Shown piece after piece: positions 1 through 8,160 of a stretch of DNA of 22,404 nt. Below the pieces are notes generated by a model. It was not told the origin of the DNA, did not search any database, and saw only the letters and a list, made by a program, of their open reading frames with translations. Each line of letters starts with the position of its first letter. Position 1 is the stretch's first letter. Where the stretch lies: positions 1 to 22,404 of the forward strand of contig JAEZKJ010000162.1 of the NCBI GenBank assembly GCA_023415545.1, in the 5' to 3' direction. This DNA comes from Bacteroidota bacterium. GTDB lineage: Bacteria > Bacteroidota > Bacteroidia > Bacteroidales > Bacteroidaceae. The translations under genes were made by a program, and so were the position numbers.

Positions 1-144
1 TTAGTTCCGGTAAATGTAGAATATGATAGTAACAGTACAAGTCCTTCTGTTATAAAAGTTTCTAATTCTCTGGAAATCCAAAGCGTGAAATTGGTTGGTG
101 GAAAAGATAAAATAAAGATGAAAATCATCTATACTAATTACTAA
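1..144 (+). CDS. C-terminal end of an unrecognised protein (5' truncated by window edge)
   Basis: Frame 1 is open from the first base to a TAA at 142-144, giving 47 residues that end in KIKMKIIYTNY. There is no start codon because the gene begins outside the window. A strong terminator follows 23 bases later, which supports a real gene end. The visible part alternates polar and beta-branched residues (SLEIQSVKLVGG), as in a beta-sheet domain of an exported or surface protein, but no family can be named. It is convergent with the phosphoglucomutase gene. Confidence 0.6.
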   Translation, partial: LVPVNVEYDSNSTSPSVIKVSNSLEIQSVKLVGGKDKIKMKIIYTNY

Positions 145-167
145 GATAATTCTTAATCGATATATGA

Positions 168-197
168 GCGTGATAATGAATATTATCACGCTTTTTT
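168..197 (+). terminator. Rho-independent terminator of the truncated upstream gene
   Basis: A perfect 10-bp stem (GCGTGATAAT at 168-177 with ATTATCACGC at 182-191) has a four-base loop (GAAT) and is followed by six T at 192-197. There is no matching A-run on the left side, so it should work for plus-strand transcription only. Confidence 0.88.
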
Positions 198-433
198 ATT
201 GAATATAATTGAATTTTTATGAATTGATATAATAAAATTCCCGTTGTTTTTTATTTTAATTTTTAAATTAAGTCCTCACTTTTTCAAATTATATGTATAT
301 CATTATCTCTTAATGTACCCTTGCAACTTTTTTTGAGGAAAGATTCCTTCGTGCCAATATTAGTATAATTTGTATATCCTCATACGATAGTGAGTGATTG
401 AATAAATAAGTACAAAAACCACTGTCGAACACC
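198..433. other. Intergenic stretch with no gene seen
   Basis: This A+T-rich stretch lies between two convergent genes. I see no coding frame with a credible start or composition. A short 69-codon minus-strand frame crosses it and the palindrome to its right, so it is very unlikely to be real. A weak 5-bp hairpin (AGGAA/TTCCT near 338-350) and no convincing TAnnTTTG promoter were noted. At the right end, a CACTGTCG...GTTTCAC segment (from about 420) looks like a decayed copy of the unit in the adjacent palindrome. Confidence 0.4.
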
Positions 434-494
434 CGTTTCACGATGTCGTTTATCCGTTTCACAGTGTGAAACAGATAAACGACACTGTGAAACG
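434..494. repeat. 61-base nested palindrome, REP-like element candidate
   Basis: Outer arms of 21 bases (434-454 and 474-494) are reverse complements with two mismatches. The centre contains a second hairpin: GTTTCAC (456-462), loop AGT, GTGAAAC (466-472). The 8-mer CGTTTCAC starts at 434 and again at 455, and its complement GTGAAAC(G) at 466 and 487, so the order is A-B-A / A'-B'-A'. A competing fold pairs 455-467 with 482-494 perfectly over 13 bp. It lies between convergent genes, next to the pgm terminator, as REP/BIME-type elements often do. Nature unproven. Confidence 0.7.
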
Positions 495-526
495 AAAAAA
501 GGAGTGCAAACATTTGCACTCCTTTT
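495..526 (-). terminator. Terminator of pgm (possibly bidirectional)
   Basis: A 10-bp perfect stem (AGGAGTGCAA at 500-509 with TTGCACTCCT at 514-523, loop ACAT) is flanked by AAAAAA on the left (495-500) and TTTT on the right (523-526). Read on the minus strand, the A-run becomes a U-run, so it terminates pgm 25 bases after its stop. The right-hand T-run may also stop plus-strand transcripts. Confidence 0.87.
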
Positions 527-548
527 CATGATAATATAAAGAATAGTT

Positions 549-2294
549 TTAGATTCCTAATGATTTACGTACTGCTTTAACCTTCTCTTCTGCTTCTGCA
601 TTAACTGCTTCATAGCATTTTGGACATTCCATTTTTTCTTTTACTTCGATATAGAACTTGATTTTAGGTTCAGTACCTGAAGGACGAACTGAGATTTTTG
701 TTCCATCTTCAGTATACCATTGAAGTACATTCGAAGTATCAGGCATATTAAGATCAGTTACCTTACCATCAGCATCAGTCTGCTTAAGAGTCTGATAATC
801 TTTAGTTAAAACAACTTTAGAACCACCAATCTCCTTTGGAGGGTTATTACGGAAGTTATCCATCATAGCCTTAATCTCTTCAGCACCACTCTTACCTGGA
901 CGAACTACGTTGACTGTTGTCTCGTTTGAGAAACCATATTTAACATAGATATCCAAAAGAACATCGAATAGTGTTTTACCGTTATCTTTTGCCCATGCAC
1001 AAATCTCAGCAAGAAGAGTACATGCAGATACAGCATCTTTATCGCGTACGAAGTCAGAAGCCATGAAACCATAGCTCTCCTCGCCACCACCGATATACTG
1101 TTTCTCACCCTCACTTATACGAATTTCACGAGCAATCCATTTGAAACCGGTGTAGCAATCACGCATTTCGATATTGTTTGCATCAGCAACATTCTTGATA
1201 AGTTCAGTTGTTACAATAGTCTTAACGATAAACTCATTACCTGTAAGTTTACCCATTGCCTTACGGTTTGTAATGATATAGTACAAGAATAGAAGACAAG
1301 TTTGGTTACCATTTACAAGCACCCACTCACCTTTATCATTCTTACAAGCCATACCAACACGGTCAGCATCAGGATCAGAAGCCATAACGATATCTGCGTC
1401 GATCTTCTTAGCTAATTCAATAGCCATAGATAGAGCCTCAGCATTTTCAGGATTTGGAGATATCACTGTTGGGAAATCACCGCTTTTTACCATCTGCTCA
1501 GGAACGCAAGTAACATTGTCAAAACCAAGTTGCTTAAGAGCTCTTGGTATAAGCATCATACCTGTGCCATGGATAGGAGTATAAACTATCTTAAGATCTT
1601 TTTGACGTTTAATTACTTCAGGATCAATAGTTAGAGACATAATCTTATCAAGATACTCTTTATCAACCTTCTCTCCTATTATTTCAATAAGATCCTTGTT
1701 TCCATTAAAGTTGATATCAGCAGCAGAAGTAATCTTATTTACTTCATCAATGATACCCTTATCATGTGGAGCAAGAACTTGTGCACCATCATCCCAATAA
1801 GCTTTGTAACCATTGTACTCTTTAGGATTATGTGAAGCAGTTATAATAATACCACTTTGGCAACCTAATGTACGGATTGCAAAGGACATTTCAGGAGTTG
1901 GACGCATATCTTCAAAAAGATATACTTTAATACCATTGGCAGAGAAAATATCGGCAGAAATCTCAGCAAAACGGCGGCTGTTATTTCTACAATCATGTCC
2001 TACAACAACAGATATCTCTTTTCTGTCACTGAAGCATTTTTTTAGATAGTTGGCCAATCCTTGAGTAGCAGCACCGACAGTATATATATTCATGCGGTTG
2101 CTACCAACGCCCATAATACCTCTTAAACCACCTGTACCAAACTCCAAGTCTTTATAGAAGGCCTCTATCAACTCTGTCTTATCAGGATTAGAAATCAATC
2201 TGTTAATCTCGTCCTGAGTCTCTTTATCATACGCAGGAGTAAGCCACTTTTTAGCTTTTTCCGTTACCTGCTCTATAAGTACTTTGTTTTCCAT
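549..2294 (-). CDS. pgm: Phosphoglucomutase/phosphomannomutase (alpha-D-phosphohexomutase)
   Basis: The 581-residue cytosolic enzyme should interconvert hexose 1- and 6-phosphates (glucose and/or mannose) for glycogen, cell-wall and nucleotide-sugar synthesis. All four signatures of the superfamily are present in order: TASHNP with the phosphoserine (Ser154) at 152-157, the Mg-binding DPDADR at 307-312, the sugar-binding loop GGGEESYGF at 402-410, and the phosphate-binding RPSGTEPK at 537-544. The length fits the longer PGM2/Bacteroidales type. A CPKC pair at 557-560, close to the C-terminus, is a small extra that I cannot explain. Sugar specificity cannot be decided from sequence alone. It is transcribed alone, with a candidate promoter and its own terminator. 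Confidence 0.95.
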   Translation of the reverse strand: MENKVLIEQVTEKAKKWLTPAYDKETQDEINRLISNPDKTELIEAFYKDLEFGTGGLRGIMGVGSNRMNIYTVGAATQGLANYLKKCFSDRKEISVVVGHDCRNNSRRFAEISADIFSANGIKVYLFEDMRPTPEMSFAIRTLGCQSGIIITASHNPKEYNGYKAYWDDGAQVLAPHDKGIIDEVNKITSAADINFNGNKDLIEIIGEKVDKEYLDKIMSLTIDPEVIKRQKDLKIVYTPIHGTGMMLIPRALKQLGFDNVTCVPEQMVKSGDFPTVISPNPENAEALSMAIELAKKIDADIVMASDPDADRVGMACKNDKGEWVLVNGNQTCLLFLYYIITNRKAMGKLTGNEFIVKTIVTTELIKNVADANNIEMRDCYTGFKWIAREIRISEGEKQYIGGGEESYGFMASDFVRDKDAVSACTLLAEICAWAKDNGKTLFDVLLDIYVKYGFSNETTVNVVRPGKSGAEEIKAMMDNFRNNPPKEIGGSKVVLTKDYQTLKQTDADGKVTDLNMPDTSNVLQWYTEDGTKISVRPSGTEPKIKFYIEVKEKMECPKCYEAVNAEAEEKVKAVRKSLGI

Positions 2295-2325
2295 AAAAAA
2301 ATGTTTTCTTTTCTTATCTATAAAA

Positions 2326-2333
2326 CAAAAATA
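2326..2333 (-). promoter_or_regulatory. Candidate -7 element upstream of pgm
   Basis: The minus strand reads TATTTTTG, matching the Bacteroidota -7 consensus TAnnTTTG, 32 bases before the pgm ATG. No clear TTTG/TTG -33 box is seen at 19-21 bases upstream, so support is moderate. Transcription would start roughly 25 bases before the start codon. Confidence 0.4.
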
Positions 2334-2380
2334 TAGATTTTGTTTTATTAAAACTATCTTTTATTTTAAATAATTATATT

Positions 2381-4024
2381 CTATTTAATAACCTTGTATC
2401 TATCGCCTGTTGCTTTAACTAACTCTTTAAGGAACTCTTCAGGATATCCCGGACGTACAAGAGGTGCGCTATGACCTGTTAAAGGTGCCATAATAGATCC
2501 ATCTTTATTGGTCTTTTTAACAGCTCCATCATTATATTTAACAATAAGATATTCTCCTAATTTTTTCCAAGTATCTACCGACATCTGTGATGTCATACAG
2601 CTATAATTTGTTAGGAAATCTACTGCTTTTGAAGGATCTTTTTCATAAAGTGAAAGAGCGGTTGTTTCAATACCTTTTTGTGAGTCAGCAAAGTTATCCT
2701 CTAACTTATTTTGAACAGCTTGCATATCACCTACCATAAGCGAGTAGCGAGGACGAATCATATCTGCCACCCAGTTATAAATCCAGAAGGCAGAATTCCA
2801 TGAGAATGTAACACAGTCAGCACTCTTGTCATTATAACAATCGGCAACTCTTGTTGACGAACAATATACAGGTGCAAAAACAGTCATGTTTGCATCATCG
2901 TTTCCAAACCAAAGAACTCCACCAATAGGATCAGGCATAAATGAACGCATCTGAGCTACAAAAGTAAAAGCTGTTTGCTGTGTTGAGATAGGACGTTCAT
3001 TAAAATATTCCTCGCCATCTACTTTAAACGATAATGGAGAAAGACGATATGGAGTTTTGAATGGACCTGAGCCCAAATCACTTGTTATATCGAGTGGCGT
3101 TCCTTCATAATGGTCACGCATAGCTTTCTGTATATCGCGAACAGAGAGCTTTTTGTCAGCTTTTATATAAAGAGGCATAGGCTCTTTGCTTTCTCCTTTT
3201 GCATATGATAAATATTTATTGCCAATCTCTTTATTGAACATATTAAAATAACTCCAAACTCTAGCTTCACAATAACGAGCACCACCAAAATCAAGAGGAT
3301 TATATGCATCAGCGAAACTGAATTCACTATTTAAACCATTAAAGTAACCTTTTTCTCGAGCGAAAGAGATTACATCAGGAGAGTATAGACAGTTATCTTT
3401 ATCATTCATATCAAACTTATGAATTCTACTCTGATTAGCATGAGCCGAGATACAGTCATCAGGTATTCTAACAGCAACCCACACTGCACCTTTCACGCCC
3501 GGACCTTTACCAATCATCTCCATAATCCAAACTTCATTTGGATCAGCAATAGTAAATGACTCGCCACTGCTATAATAGCCATACTCTTTTACAAGATCAG
3601 TCATCACACTAATTGCCTCCTTTGCTGTACGTGAACGCTGAAGAGCAACATATATTAGGCTTCCATAATCCATTATACCGGTAGTATCGACAAGTTCTTC
3701 ACGACCTCCAAATGTAGTTTCACCAATAGTAACTTGATACTGATTCATGTTTCCTACTACATTGTATGTATTCGGAGCCTCTTTAATCTGTCCCAAAAAT
3801 TTACCTGTATCCCAATCATGGATATCACGCATAGTACCCTTTGCATGTGTAGCAGCAGGGAAATGATATAACTCGCCAAACATTCCATACGAATCGGCAG
3901 AATAAGATACTATTACAGAACCATCGACAGATGCATTCTTTCCTACTATCAGATTTGTACATGCTAAAGCCTGAGAAACAGATGATATAGCAATAGCCAA
4001 TCCAAATAATAATTTTTTCTTCAT
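2381..4024 (-). CDS. Secreted dipeptidase, peptidase family C69 (Ntn hydrolase)
   Basis: This 547-residue protein begins with a signal peptide ending ALA before Cys22. The sequence CTNLIVGKNAS that follows is the conserved start of mature C69/U34 dipeptidases, in which the exposed N-terminal cysteine is the nucleophile. Thus signal-peptide removal would itself create the active site in the periplasm. ALAC is a poor lipobox (Leu is not at -3), so lipidation is less likely. Further family-like segments are GETTFGGREEL near residue 101 and a SGESFTIADPNEVWIMEM stretch near 152-170. Family members cleave dipeptides with broad specificity; the physiological substrate here is inferred only. It lies 22 bases downstream of the M23 peptidase gene on the same strand, so the two are probably co-transcribed. 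Confidence 0.9.
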   Translation of the reverse strand: MKKKLLFGLAIAISSVSQALACTNLIVGKNASVDGSVIVSYSADSYGMFGELYHFPAATHAKGTMRDIHDWDTGKFLGQIKEAPNTYNVVGNMNQYQVTIGETTFGGREELVDTTGIMDYGSLIYVALQRSRTAKEAISVMTDLVKEYGYYSSGESFTIADPNEVWIMEMIGKGPGVKGAVWVAVRIPDDCISAHANQSRIHKFDMNDKDNCLYSPDVISFAREKGYFNGLNSEFSFADAYNPLDFGGARYCEARVWSYFNMFNKEIGNKYLSYAKGESKEPMPLYIKADKKLSVRDIQKAMRDHYEGTPLDITSDLGSGPFKTPYRLSPLSFKVDGEEYFNERPISTQQTAFTFVAQMRSFMPDPIGGVLWFGNDDANMTVFAPVYCSSTRVADCYNDKSADCVTFSWNSAFWIYNWVADMIRPRYSLMVGDMQAVQNKLEDNFADSQKGIETTALSLYEKDPSKAVDFLTNYSCMTSQMSVDTWKKLGEYLIVKYNDGAVKKTNKDGSIMAPLTGHSAPLVRPGYPEEFLKELVKATGDRYKVIK

Positions 4025-4046
4025 TATAATTTATGTCTGTTAATTA

Positions 4047-5729
4047 TTAAATAATATATTTTTCTCTTCTTATATTTCCGCACCTATCTTCTATGATAAC
4101 CTCTATTTTATGTGATACTCCTCTTTGAAGGTGCGTTGGATATTTCATAGCTAACTTATTGTTTTTCAAACTATATGAAAATAATTGAAACTTGTCATTT
4201 ATGTACACTTTGTAACTTTTAATTCCAGTTTCATTGTCATAAATACGAAACTGGATATTACCTGATTTCCATAGTTTCTTTGACAATGGTACAATTTTAG
4301 GTGATACTGTATCTATAGCAACAGTATAGGTTCCTAACTCACGAATATCTGCTTTCAACCAACCTTTTTCATAAGTACCTCCTATATATCTTTTCCTGTT
4401 ATTTATAATAGATGCTATATAATATTTAGTAGTATCGTCAACAACTTTATTTTTAACACCTATCATCAAAGTACAATAACTATGTAGAGGAATAGGAGCA
4501 TTATTTATTTGGTAAATATTTGCTATTGCTGCAGTGTCACTTCTCACCGACCAATTAAGTTCTGCATTATCATAGAGCATACCTTTAGGAATAGCCATTT
4601 GAAATCCAGGTTCCTGAATGATATTCAATTTATTCCAATATAGCACTTTTCCTTTAGGCAAATGTGGTTCGATATTGGTTTTCTTACCTTTAATAGTAAA
4701 ATTATATCTTCTTTTATTGCCATATATATCAGATATTTCATATGAAAAGTTATAATCTTTCTCTTGATTAATATCTACAATACCTCTATCTTGTTGTTGC
4801 TCAACAAAGTTAATAGTATTTCCCGGAAGAGAATACGAACGAATAATCCATCTGTTTTTTCTTTTTAATTCATCGTAATCAGTATATCCATTTATCCTTC
4901 TGTTCTCATCATATTTTACTCTGTCGATTTGACTTTTGAATATGATTTTGTCATCTAAAAATAGTTTTATCTGATGAATACCATAATGATTAGAGGTATT
5001 TGTCATATGATCAAAAGCTTTAATTCCTATACCAATTTTTCCCCAAGCATTTATACTTTTAGATAAATGAGATATAGGAATTATTTTTTTAGATTGTCCT
5101 CCTTCAACCACTCCTTCACCTTTTATAGGATAAACAGCAATGAATTGTGCAACAGGAGCTCTATTATCGGCTATTAAATCTTTATAAAAAAGAAGAGGAT
5201 TTACATATTCATTAGTCTTAGTATCACGTATCTCAAGATGTAGATGAGGTCCAAAGGATAGGCCTTCATTGCCACTTAGTGCTATTACCTCACCTGATTT
5301 GAATTTTATATAATCAGGCTCAAATTTCAAATCAACAGCATATATTTCATGTTTGAGTTGATACTCCTTTATAACTTTTTCGATTGTTGGAGCAAAGTTT
5401 TTTATATGCCCATAAATTGATGTATATCCATTATAATGAGTAATAAAAAGTGCATTTCCATAACCTCCTTCCATAACAAGCACACGACTCACATAGCCAT
5501 CGGCAATACAATGAACCTCTTTCCCAACAACACCTTGTGTCTTGATATCTAGGCCTCCATGAAAATGATTTCCTCGAAGTTCACCAAAATTTGCACTTAA
5601 AAGCAGAGGAAATTTAAATGGAGAAATAAATGTATTATTTAAACTTGTCTGTGCACTTATAGAGATAGAACAAAAAAATATAATTATAGCGAATAATTTA
5701 CTAATGTTCAGATTAATAATTTTTATCAT
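4047..5729 (-). CDS. Secreted M23 (LytM-type) metallopeptidase with long C-terminal beta domains
   Basis: A signal peptide (about residues 1-26, cleaved near ISA/QTS) precedes an M23 domain at about 40-185. The zinc ligands are visible: H57 and D61 in HFHGGLD, and H164 in the HLH motif (162-164); H108 in YGH and H162 are the expected catalytic histidines. The family's active members are murein endopeptidases that cut peptide cross-links, and the complete set of ligands argues that this one is active, not a degenerate activator. Residues 190-560 are beta-rich, without recognised motifs, and include an Ig-like segment (DTVSPKIVPL onward). It is the first gene of a probable two-gene unit with the C69 dipeptidase and is divergent from alanine dehydrogenase across 195 bases. 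Confidence 0.9.
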   Translation of the reverse strand: MIKIINLNISKLFAIIIFFCSISISAQTSLNNTFISPFKFPLLLSANFGELRGNHFHGGLDIKTQGVVGKEVHCIADGYVSRVLVMEGGYGNALFITHYNGYTSIYGHIKNFAPTIEKVIKEYQLKHEIYAVDLKFEPDYIKFKSGEVIALSGNEGLSFGPHLHLEIRDTKTNEYVNPLLFYKDLIADNRAPVAQFIAVYPIKGEGVVEGGQSKKIIPISHLSKSINAWGKIGIGIKAFDHMTNTSNHYGIHQIKLFLDDKIIFKSQIDRVKYDENRRINGYTDYDELKRKNRWIIRSYSLPGNTINFVEQQQDRGIVDINQEKDYNFSYEISDIYGNKRRYNFTIKGKKTNIEPHLPKGKVLYWNKLNIIQEPGFQMAIPKGMLYDNAELNWSVRSDTAAIANIYQINNAPIPLHSYCTLMIGVKNKVVDDTTKYYIASIINNRKRYIGGTYEKGWLKADIRELGTYTVAIDTVSPKIVPLSKKLWKSGNIQFRIYDNETGIKSYKVYINDKFQLFSYSLKNNKLAMKYPTHLQRGVSHKIEVIIEDRCGNIRREKYII

Positions 5730-5784
5730 TTTGAAAATATCAATACCTAGAGATTATGATAGTACCTATCGAATTCATTTTTTA

Positions 5785-5800
5785 CAAAAATACAAATATA
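5785..5800 (-). promoter_or_regulatory. Two adjacent candidate -7 boxes for the M23-C69 unit
   Basis: On the minus strand the boxes TATATTTG (5800-5793) and TATTTTTG (5792-5785) lie directly next to each other, both matching TAnnTTTG. They are 56-71 bases upstream of the M23 start. No good -33 box is at the usual distance for either. For the divergent ald gene the best plus-strand match is the weak CAAATTTG at 5882-5889. Confidence 0.4.
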
Positions 5801-5924
5801 ATCTTTATTACTCTAGTCTATGGATACCAAAGATTAACTTTAGTATAAAAAAAAGGCGAAATCAATAATCTATTTTAACTTCAAATTTGTTATAAAAATA
5901 AATAAACCAATAAATAACATTAAC

Positions 5925-7013
5925 ATGATAGTAGGGATTCCTAAAGAGATTAAAGATAATGAAAACAGAGTTTCATTAACGCCATCCGGAGCAAAAGAGC
6001 TTGTTAATAAAGGACATATTGTATATGTTCAACAAGATGCGGGTATAAATAGCGGATATAGCAACAGAAACTATATGGATGCCGGAGCTTTGATTTTGCC
6101 ATATATTGAGGACATATATTCAAGTTCCGACATGGTAGTTAAAGTAAAAGAACCTATAGAAATGGAGTATTCCTTAGTAAAAGAGAACCAAATAGTATTC
6201 ACCTATTTTCATTTTGCCAGTAATGAAAAACTTACACGAGCTATGGTAAACTCAAAATCTGTATGTATTGCTTATGAGACAGTTAAAGATAGAGATGGTA
6301 AATTGCCACTGCTTATTCCTATGAGTGAAGTAGCCGGTAGAATGTCGATACAAGAAGGAGCACATTTTTTGGAAAAACCTAATCAAGGAAAAGGAAAACT
6401 TCTTGCAGGAGTACCCGGAGTATTACCTTGTAAAATTTTAATCCTTGGAGGAGGCGTTGTTGGGACAAATGCTGCTTACATTGCAGCAGGCACAGGGGCT
6501 GATGTAACTATATGTGATATATCGCTTAAAAGGTTAAGAGAACTTTCTGAAATTATGCCAAAAAATGTAAAAACTCTCTACTCTTCAAAAAGTAATATTG
6601 AAAAAGAATTACCGGAGGTAGACCTACTAATAGGAGCTGTACTGATACCCGGAGCAAAATCTCCACACTTAATAACTAGAGATATGCTTTCGCTCATGGA
6701 AAAAGGCTCAGTTCTTGTGGATGTAGCAATAGATCAAGGAGGAGCTTTTGAAACTTCACATCCTACTACTCATCAACAGCCAATATTTATTGTAGATGGT
6801 ATTGTTCATTACTGTGTTGCCAATATTCCTGGAGCTGTTCCTATGACATCAACCAGGGCTTTAACAAACTCTACTTTTCCATATATTATTGATATAGCAG
6901 ATAAGGGATGGGAAAAGGCTTGTAAAGAAAATAACTCTTTAAATGAGGGATTGAATATTGTTAAAGGTGATATAGTATATCCTGCTCTTAAACTTCAATA
7001 TAAAGATTTATGA
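5925..7013 (+). CDS. ald: Alanine dehydrogenase (NAD-dependent)
   Basis: The 362-residue enzyme catalyses reversible oxidative deamination of L-alanine to pyruvate and ammonium. The catalytic and substrate residues known from the Mycobacterium tuberculosis enzyme occur at identical positions: R15 (DNENR), K75 (KVKEP), H96 (TYFHFA) and D270 (VDVAIDQGG). The NAD-binding glycine motif GGGVVGTNAA is at 175-184, and the family stretch MSEVAGRMSIQEGA at 133-146. Length is normal and the start MIVGIPKEIK is the conventional one. The last codon and stop overlap the stop of convergent tatC by 6 bases. No terminator is visible, so the two transcripts must overlap. Confidence 0.95.
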   Translation: MIVGIPKEIKDNENRVSLTPSGAKELVNKGHIVYVQQDAGINSGYSNRNYMDAGALILPYIEDIYSSSDMVVKVKEPIEMEYSLVKENQIVFTYFHFASNEKLTRAMVNSKSVCIAYETVKDRDGKLPLLIPMSEVAGRMSIQEGAHFLEKPNQGKGKLLAGVPGVLPCKILILGGGVVGTNAAYIAAGTGADVTICDISLKRLRELSEIMPKNVKTLYSSKSNIEKELPEVDLLIGAVLIPGAKSPHLITRDMLSLMEKGSVLVDVAIDQGGAFETSHPTTHQQPIFIVDGIVHYCVANIPGAVPMTSTRALTNSTFPYIIDIADKGWEKACKENNSLNEGLNIVKGDIVYPALKLQYKDL

Positions 7014-7799
7014 ATTTTGTTTAGACGAACGTTTGACAATTATTATACTAAGCTCATAAAGTAAATATATAGGCATACCAACTATAACAAGAGTAAAAAT
7101 ATCGCTTGTTGGAGTTATTATTGCGGCGATAATCATTATGATGATTATCGCATGGCGACGATATTTTTTCATAAATTTTGAAGATAGCAAACCAAACTTT
7201 GATAAAAGCCAGCATATGATTGGCAACTGAAATAGTATGCCCATCATTATACTTAACATCATAAGTGTGTCCATATATGATGATAAAGATATCATATTCT
7301 CGACTTCACCACTTACCTGATAAGTAGCAAGAAAACGAAAACTTAGTGGGAAAATCAAAAAATAGTTTAATAACACTCCGGCCATAAAAAGCAAATAGCC
7401 CCATGCTATGATATATAACGAGTATTTTTTCTCATTTTCATATAGTGCAGGAGATATGAACCGGAAAAGTTGGTATATAATATATGGAGACGCTATAATG
7501 ATGCCGGCATAAAAAGCGGCACTCATATGAATAAGAAACTGAGAGGTAAGCTGAGTATTTATAAGAGATACATCAAATTTTTCAGGAGCTAGTTCTGAAA
7601 AACCCAAAAATTGTGCTGACTTTTCAAATAATTGAAATGTAATGAAATCACACTTTTTAGGTGCTAAAATTATATTAAAAAGAGTCTCTTTGAAACAGAA
7701 GGCAACGGCCATAACCCCTATTACAGAAACTGCAATACGGAAAAGAACACCACGCAACTCCTCTAAATGATCCCAAAAAGTGAGCTTTTCTTCTGTCAT
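7008..7799 (-). CDS. tatC: Twin-arginine translocase subunit TatC
   Basis: This 263-residue inner-membrane protein is the receptor of the Tat pathway for folded proteins. The N-terminus carries the hallmark WDHLEELR (9-16), with the glutamates near position 13-14 that contact twin-arginine signals. Six hydrophobic segments follow, about 20-40, 77-107, 126-155, 174-195, 215-232 and 235-252. The conserved region near FRFISPALYENEKKY matches the second cytoplasmic loop. It starts 8 bases after the tatA stop and is surely co-transcribed. Its TAA is read from bases 7010-7008, which are the last sense codon of ald on the other strand. Confidence 0.95.
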   Translation of the reverse strand: MTEEKLTFWDHLEELRGVLFRIAVSVIGVMAVAFCFKETLFNIILAPKKCDFITFQLFEKSAQFLGFSELAPEKFDVSLINTQLTSQFLIHMSAAFYAGIIIASPYIIYQLFRFISPALYENEKKYSLYIIAWGYLLFMAGVLLNYFLIFPLSFRFLATYQVSGEVENMISLSSYMDTLMMLSIMMGILFQLPIICWLLSKFGLLSSKFMKKYRRHAIIIIMIIAAIITPTSDIFTLVIVGMPIYLLYELSIIIVKRSSKQNS

Positions 7800-7807
7800 T
7801 GCGTACC

Positions 7808-8011
7808 TTACTCCTTATTTTCTTCTTTTTTTGTGGAATCGTTCAATTCTTGTTCCACACCATTCATTCCATCTTTAAAACTTTTTACACCTTTTCCTAA
7901 ACCTTTCATAAGTTCAGGAATTTTTTTCCCTCCAAAAAGGAGAAGTATAATAAGTGCAATAAATAAAATTTCAGGTGCACCTAGTCCTAAAAGTAATAAT
8001 GTCATTACCAT
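7808..8011 (-). CDS. tatA: Twin-arginine translocase subunit TatA
   Basis: The 67-residue protein has one membrane helix (about 14-26), the FGGKKIPEL hinge (26-34), and an amphipathic helix (GLGKGVKSFKDGMNG) with an acidic tail, the standard TatA/E plan. I chose the ATG at 8009-8011 (MVMTLLLLG); the frame stays open to a TTG at 8059, but that adds residues with charged and aromatic character before the membrane helix that the family lacks. The ATG at 8003-8005 is also possible. There is no tatB, as is usual in this phylum, where TatA and TatC suffice. Confidence 0.93.
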   Translation of the reverse strand: MVMTLLLLGLGAPEILFIALIILLLFGGKKIPELMKGLGKGVKSFKDGMNGVEQELNDSTKKEENKE

Positions 8012-8160
8012 ATTTTTATATTTTATTACAAAGAAAAATAAAATAATATTATTTCCCAATGAAGTGTTATATTTTTTACATTAACTGCTTTAAAATGAAT
8101 AAATTTTAGAAATACAGACTTTTTTGTATATATTAGCAACCAATTAAAAGTGTAAAAGAA

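Noticed and set aside
434..494. CRISPR array
   Set aside because: The repeated units are inverted, only 8-21 bases long, without regular unique spacers and without cas genes.
500..523. CIRCE-like operator (GAGTGC/GCACTC inverted repeat)
   Set aside because: The spacer is four bases, not nine, the flanks are A/T runs, and it lies after pgm, not before a chaperone; it is a terminator.
8012..8059. Sixteen-residue N-terminal extension of TatA from a TTG
   Set aside because: TatA proteins have only a few residues before the membrane helix; the ATG at 8009-8011 gives the normal length.
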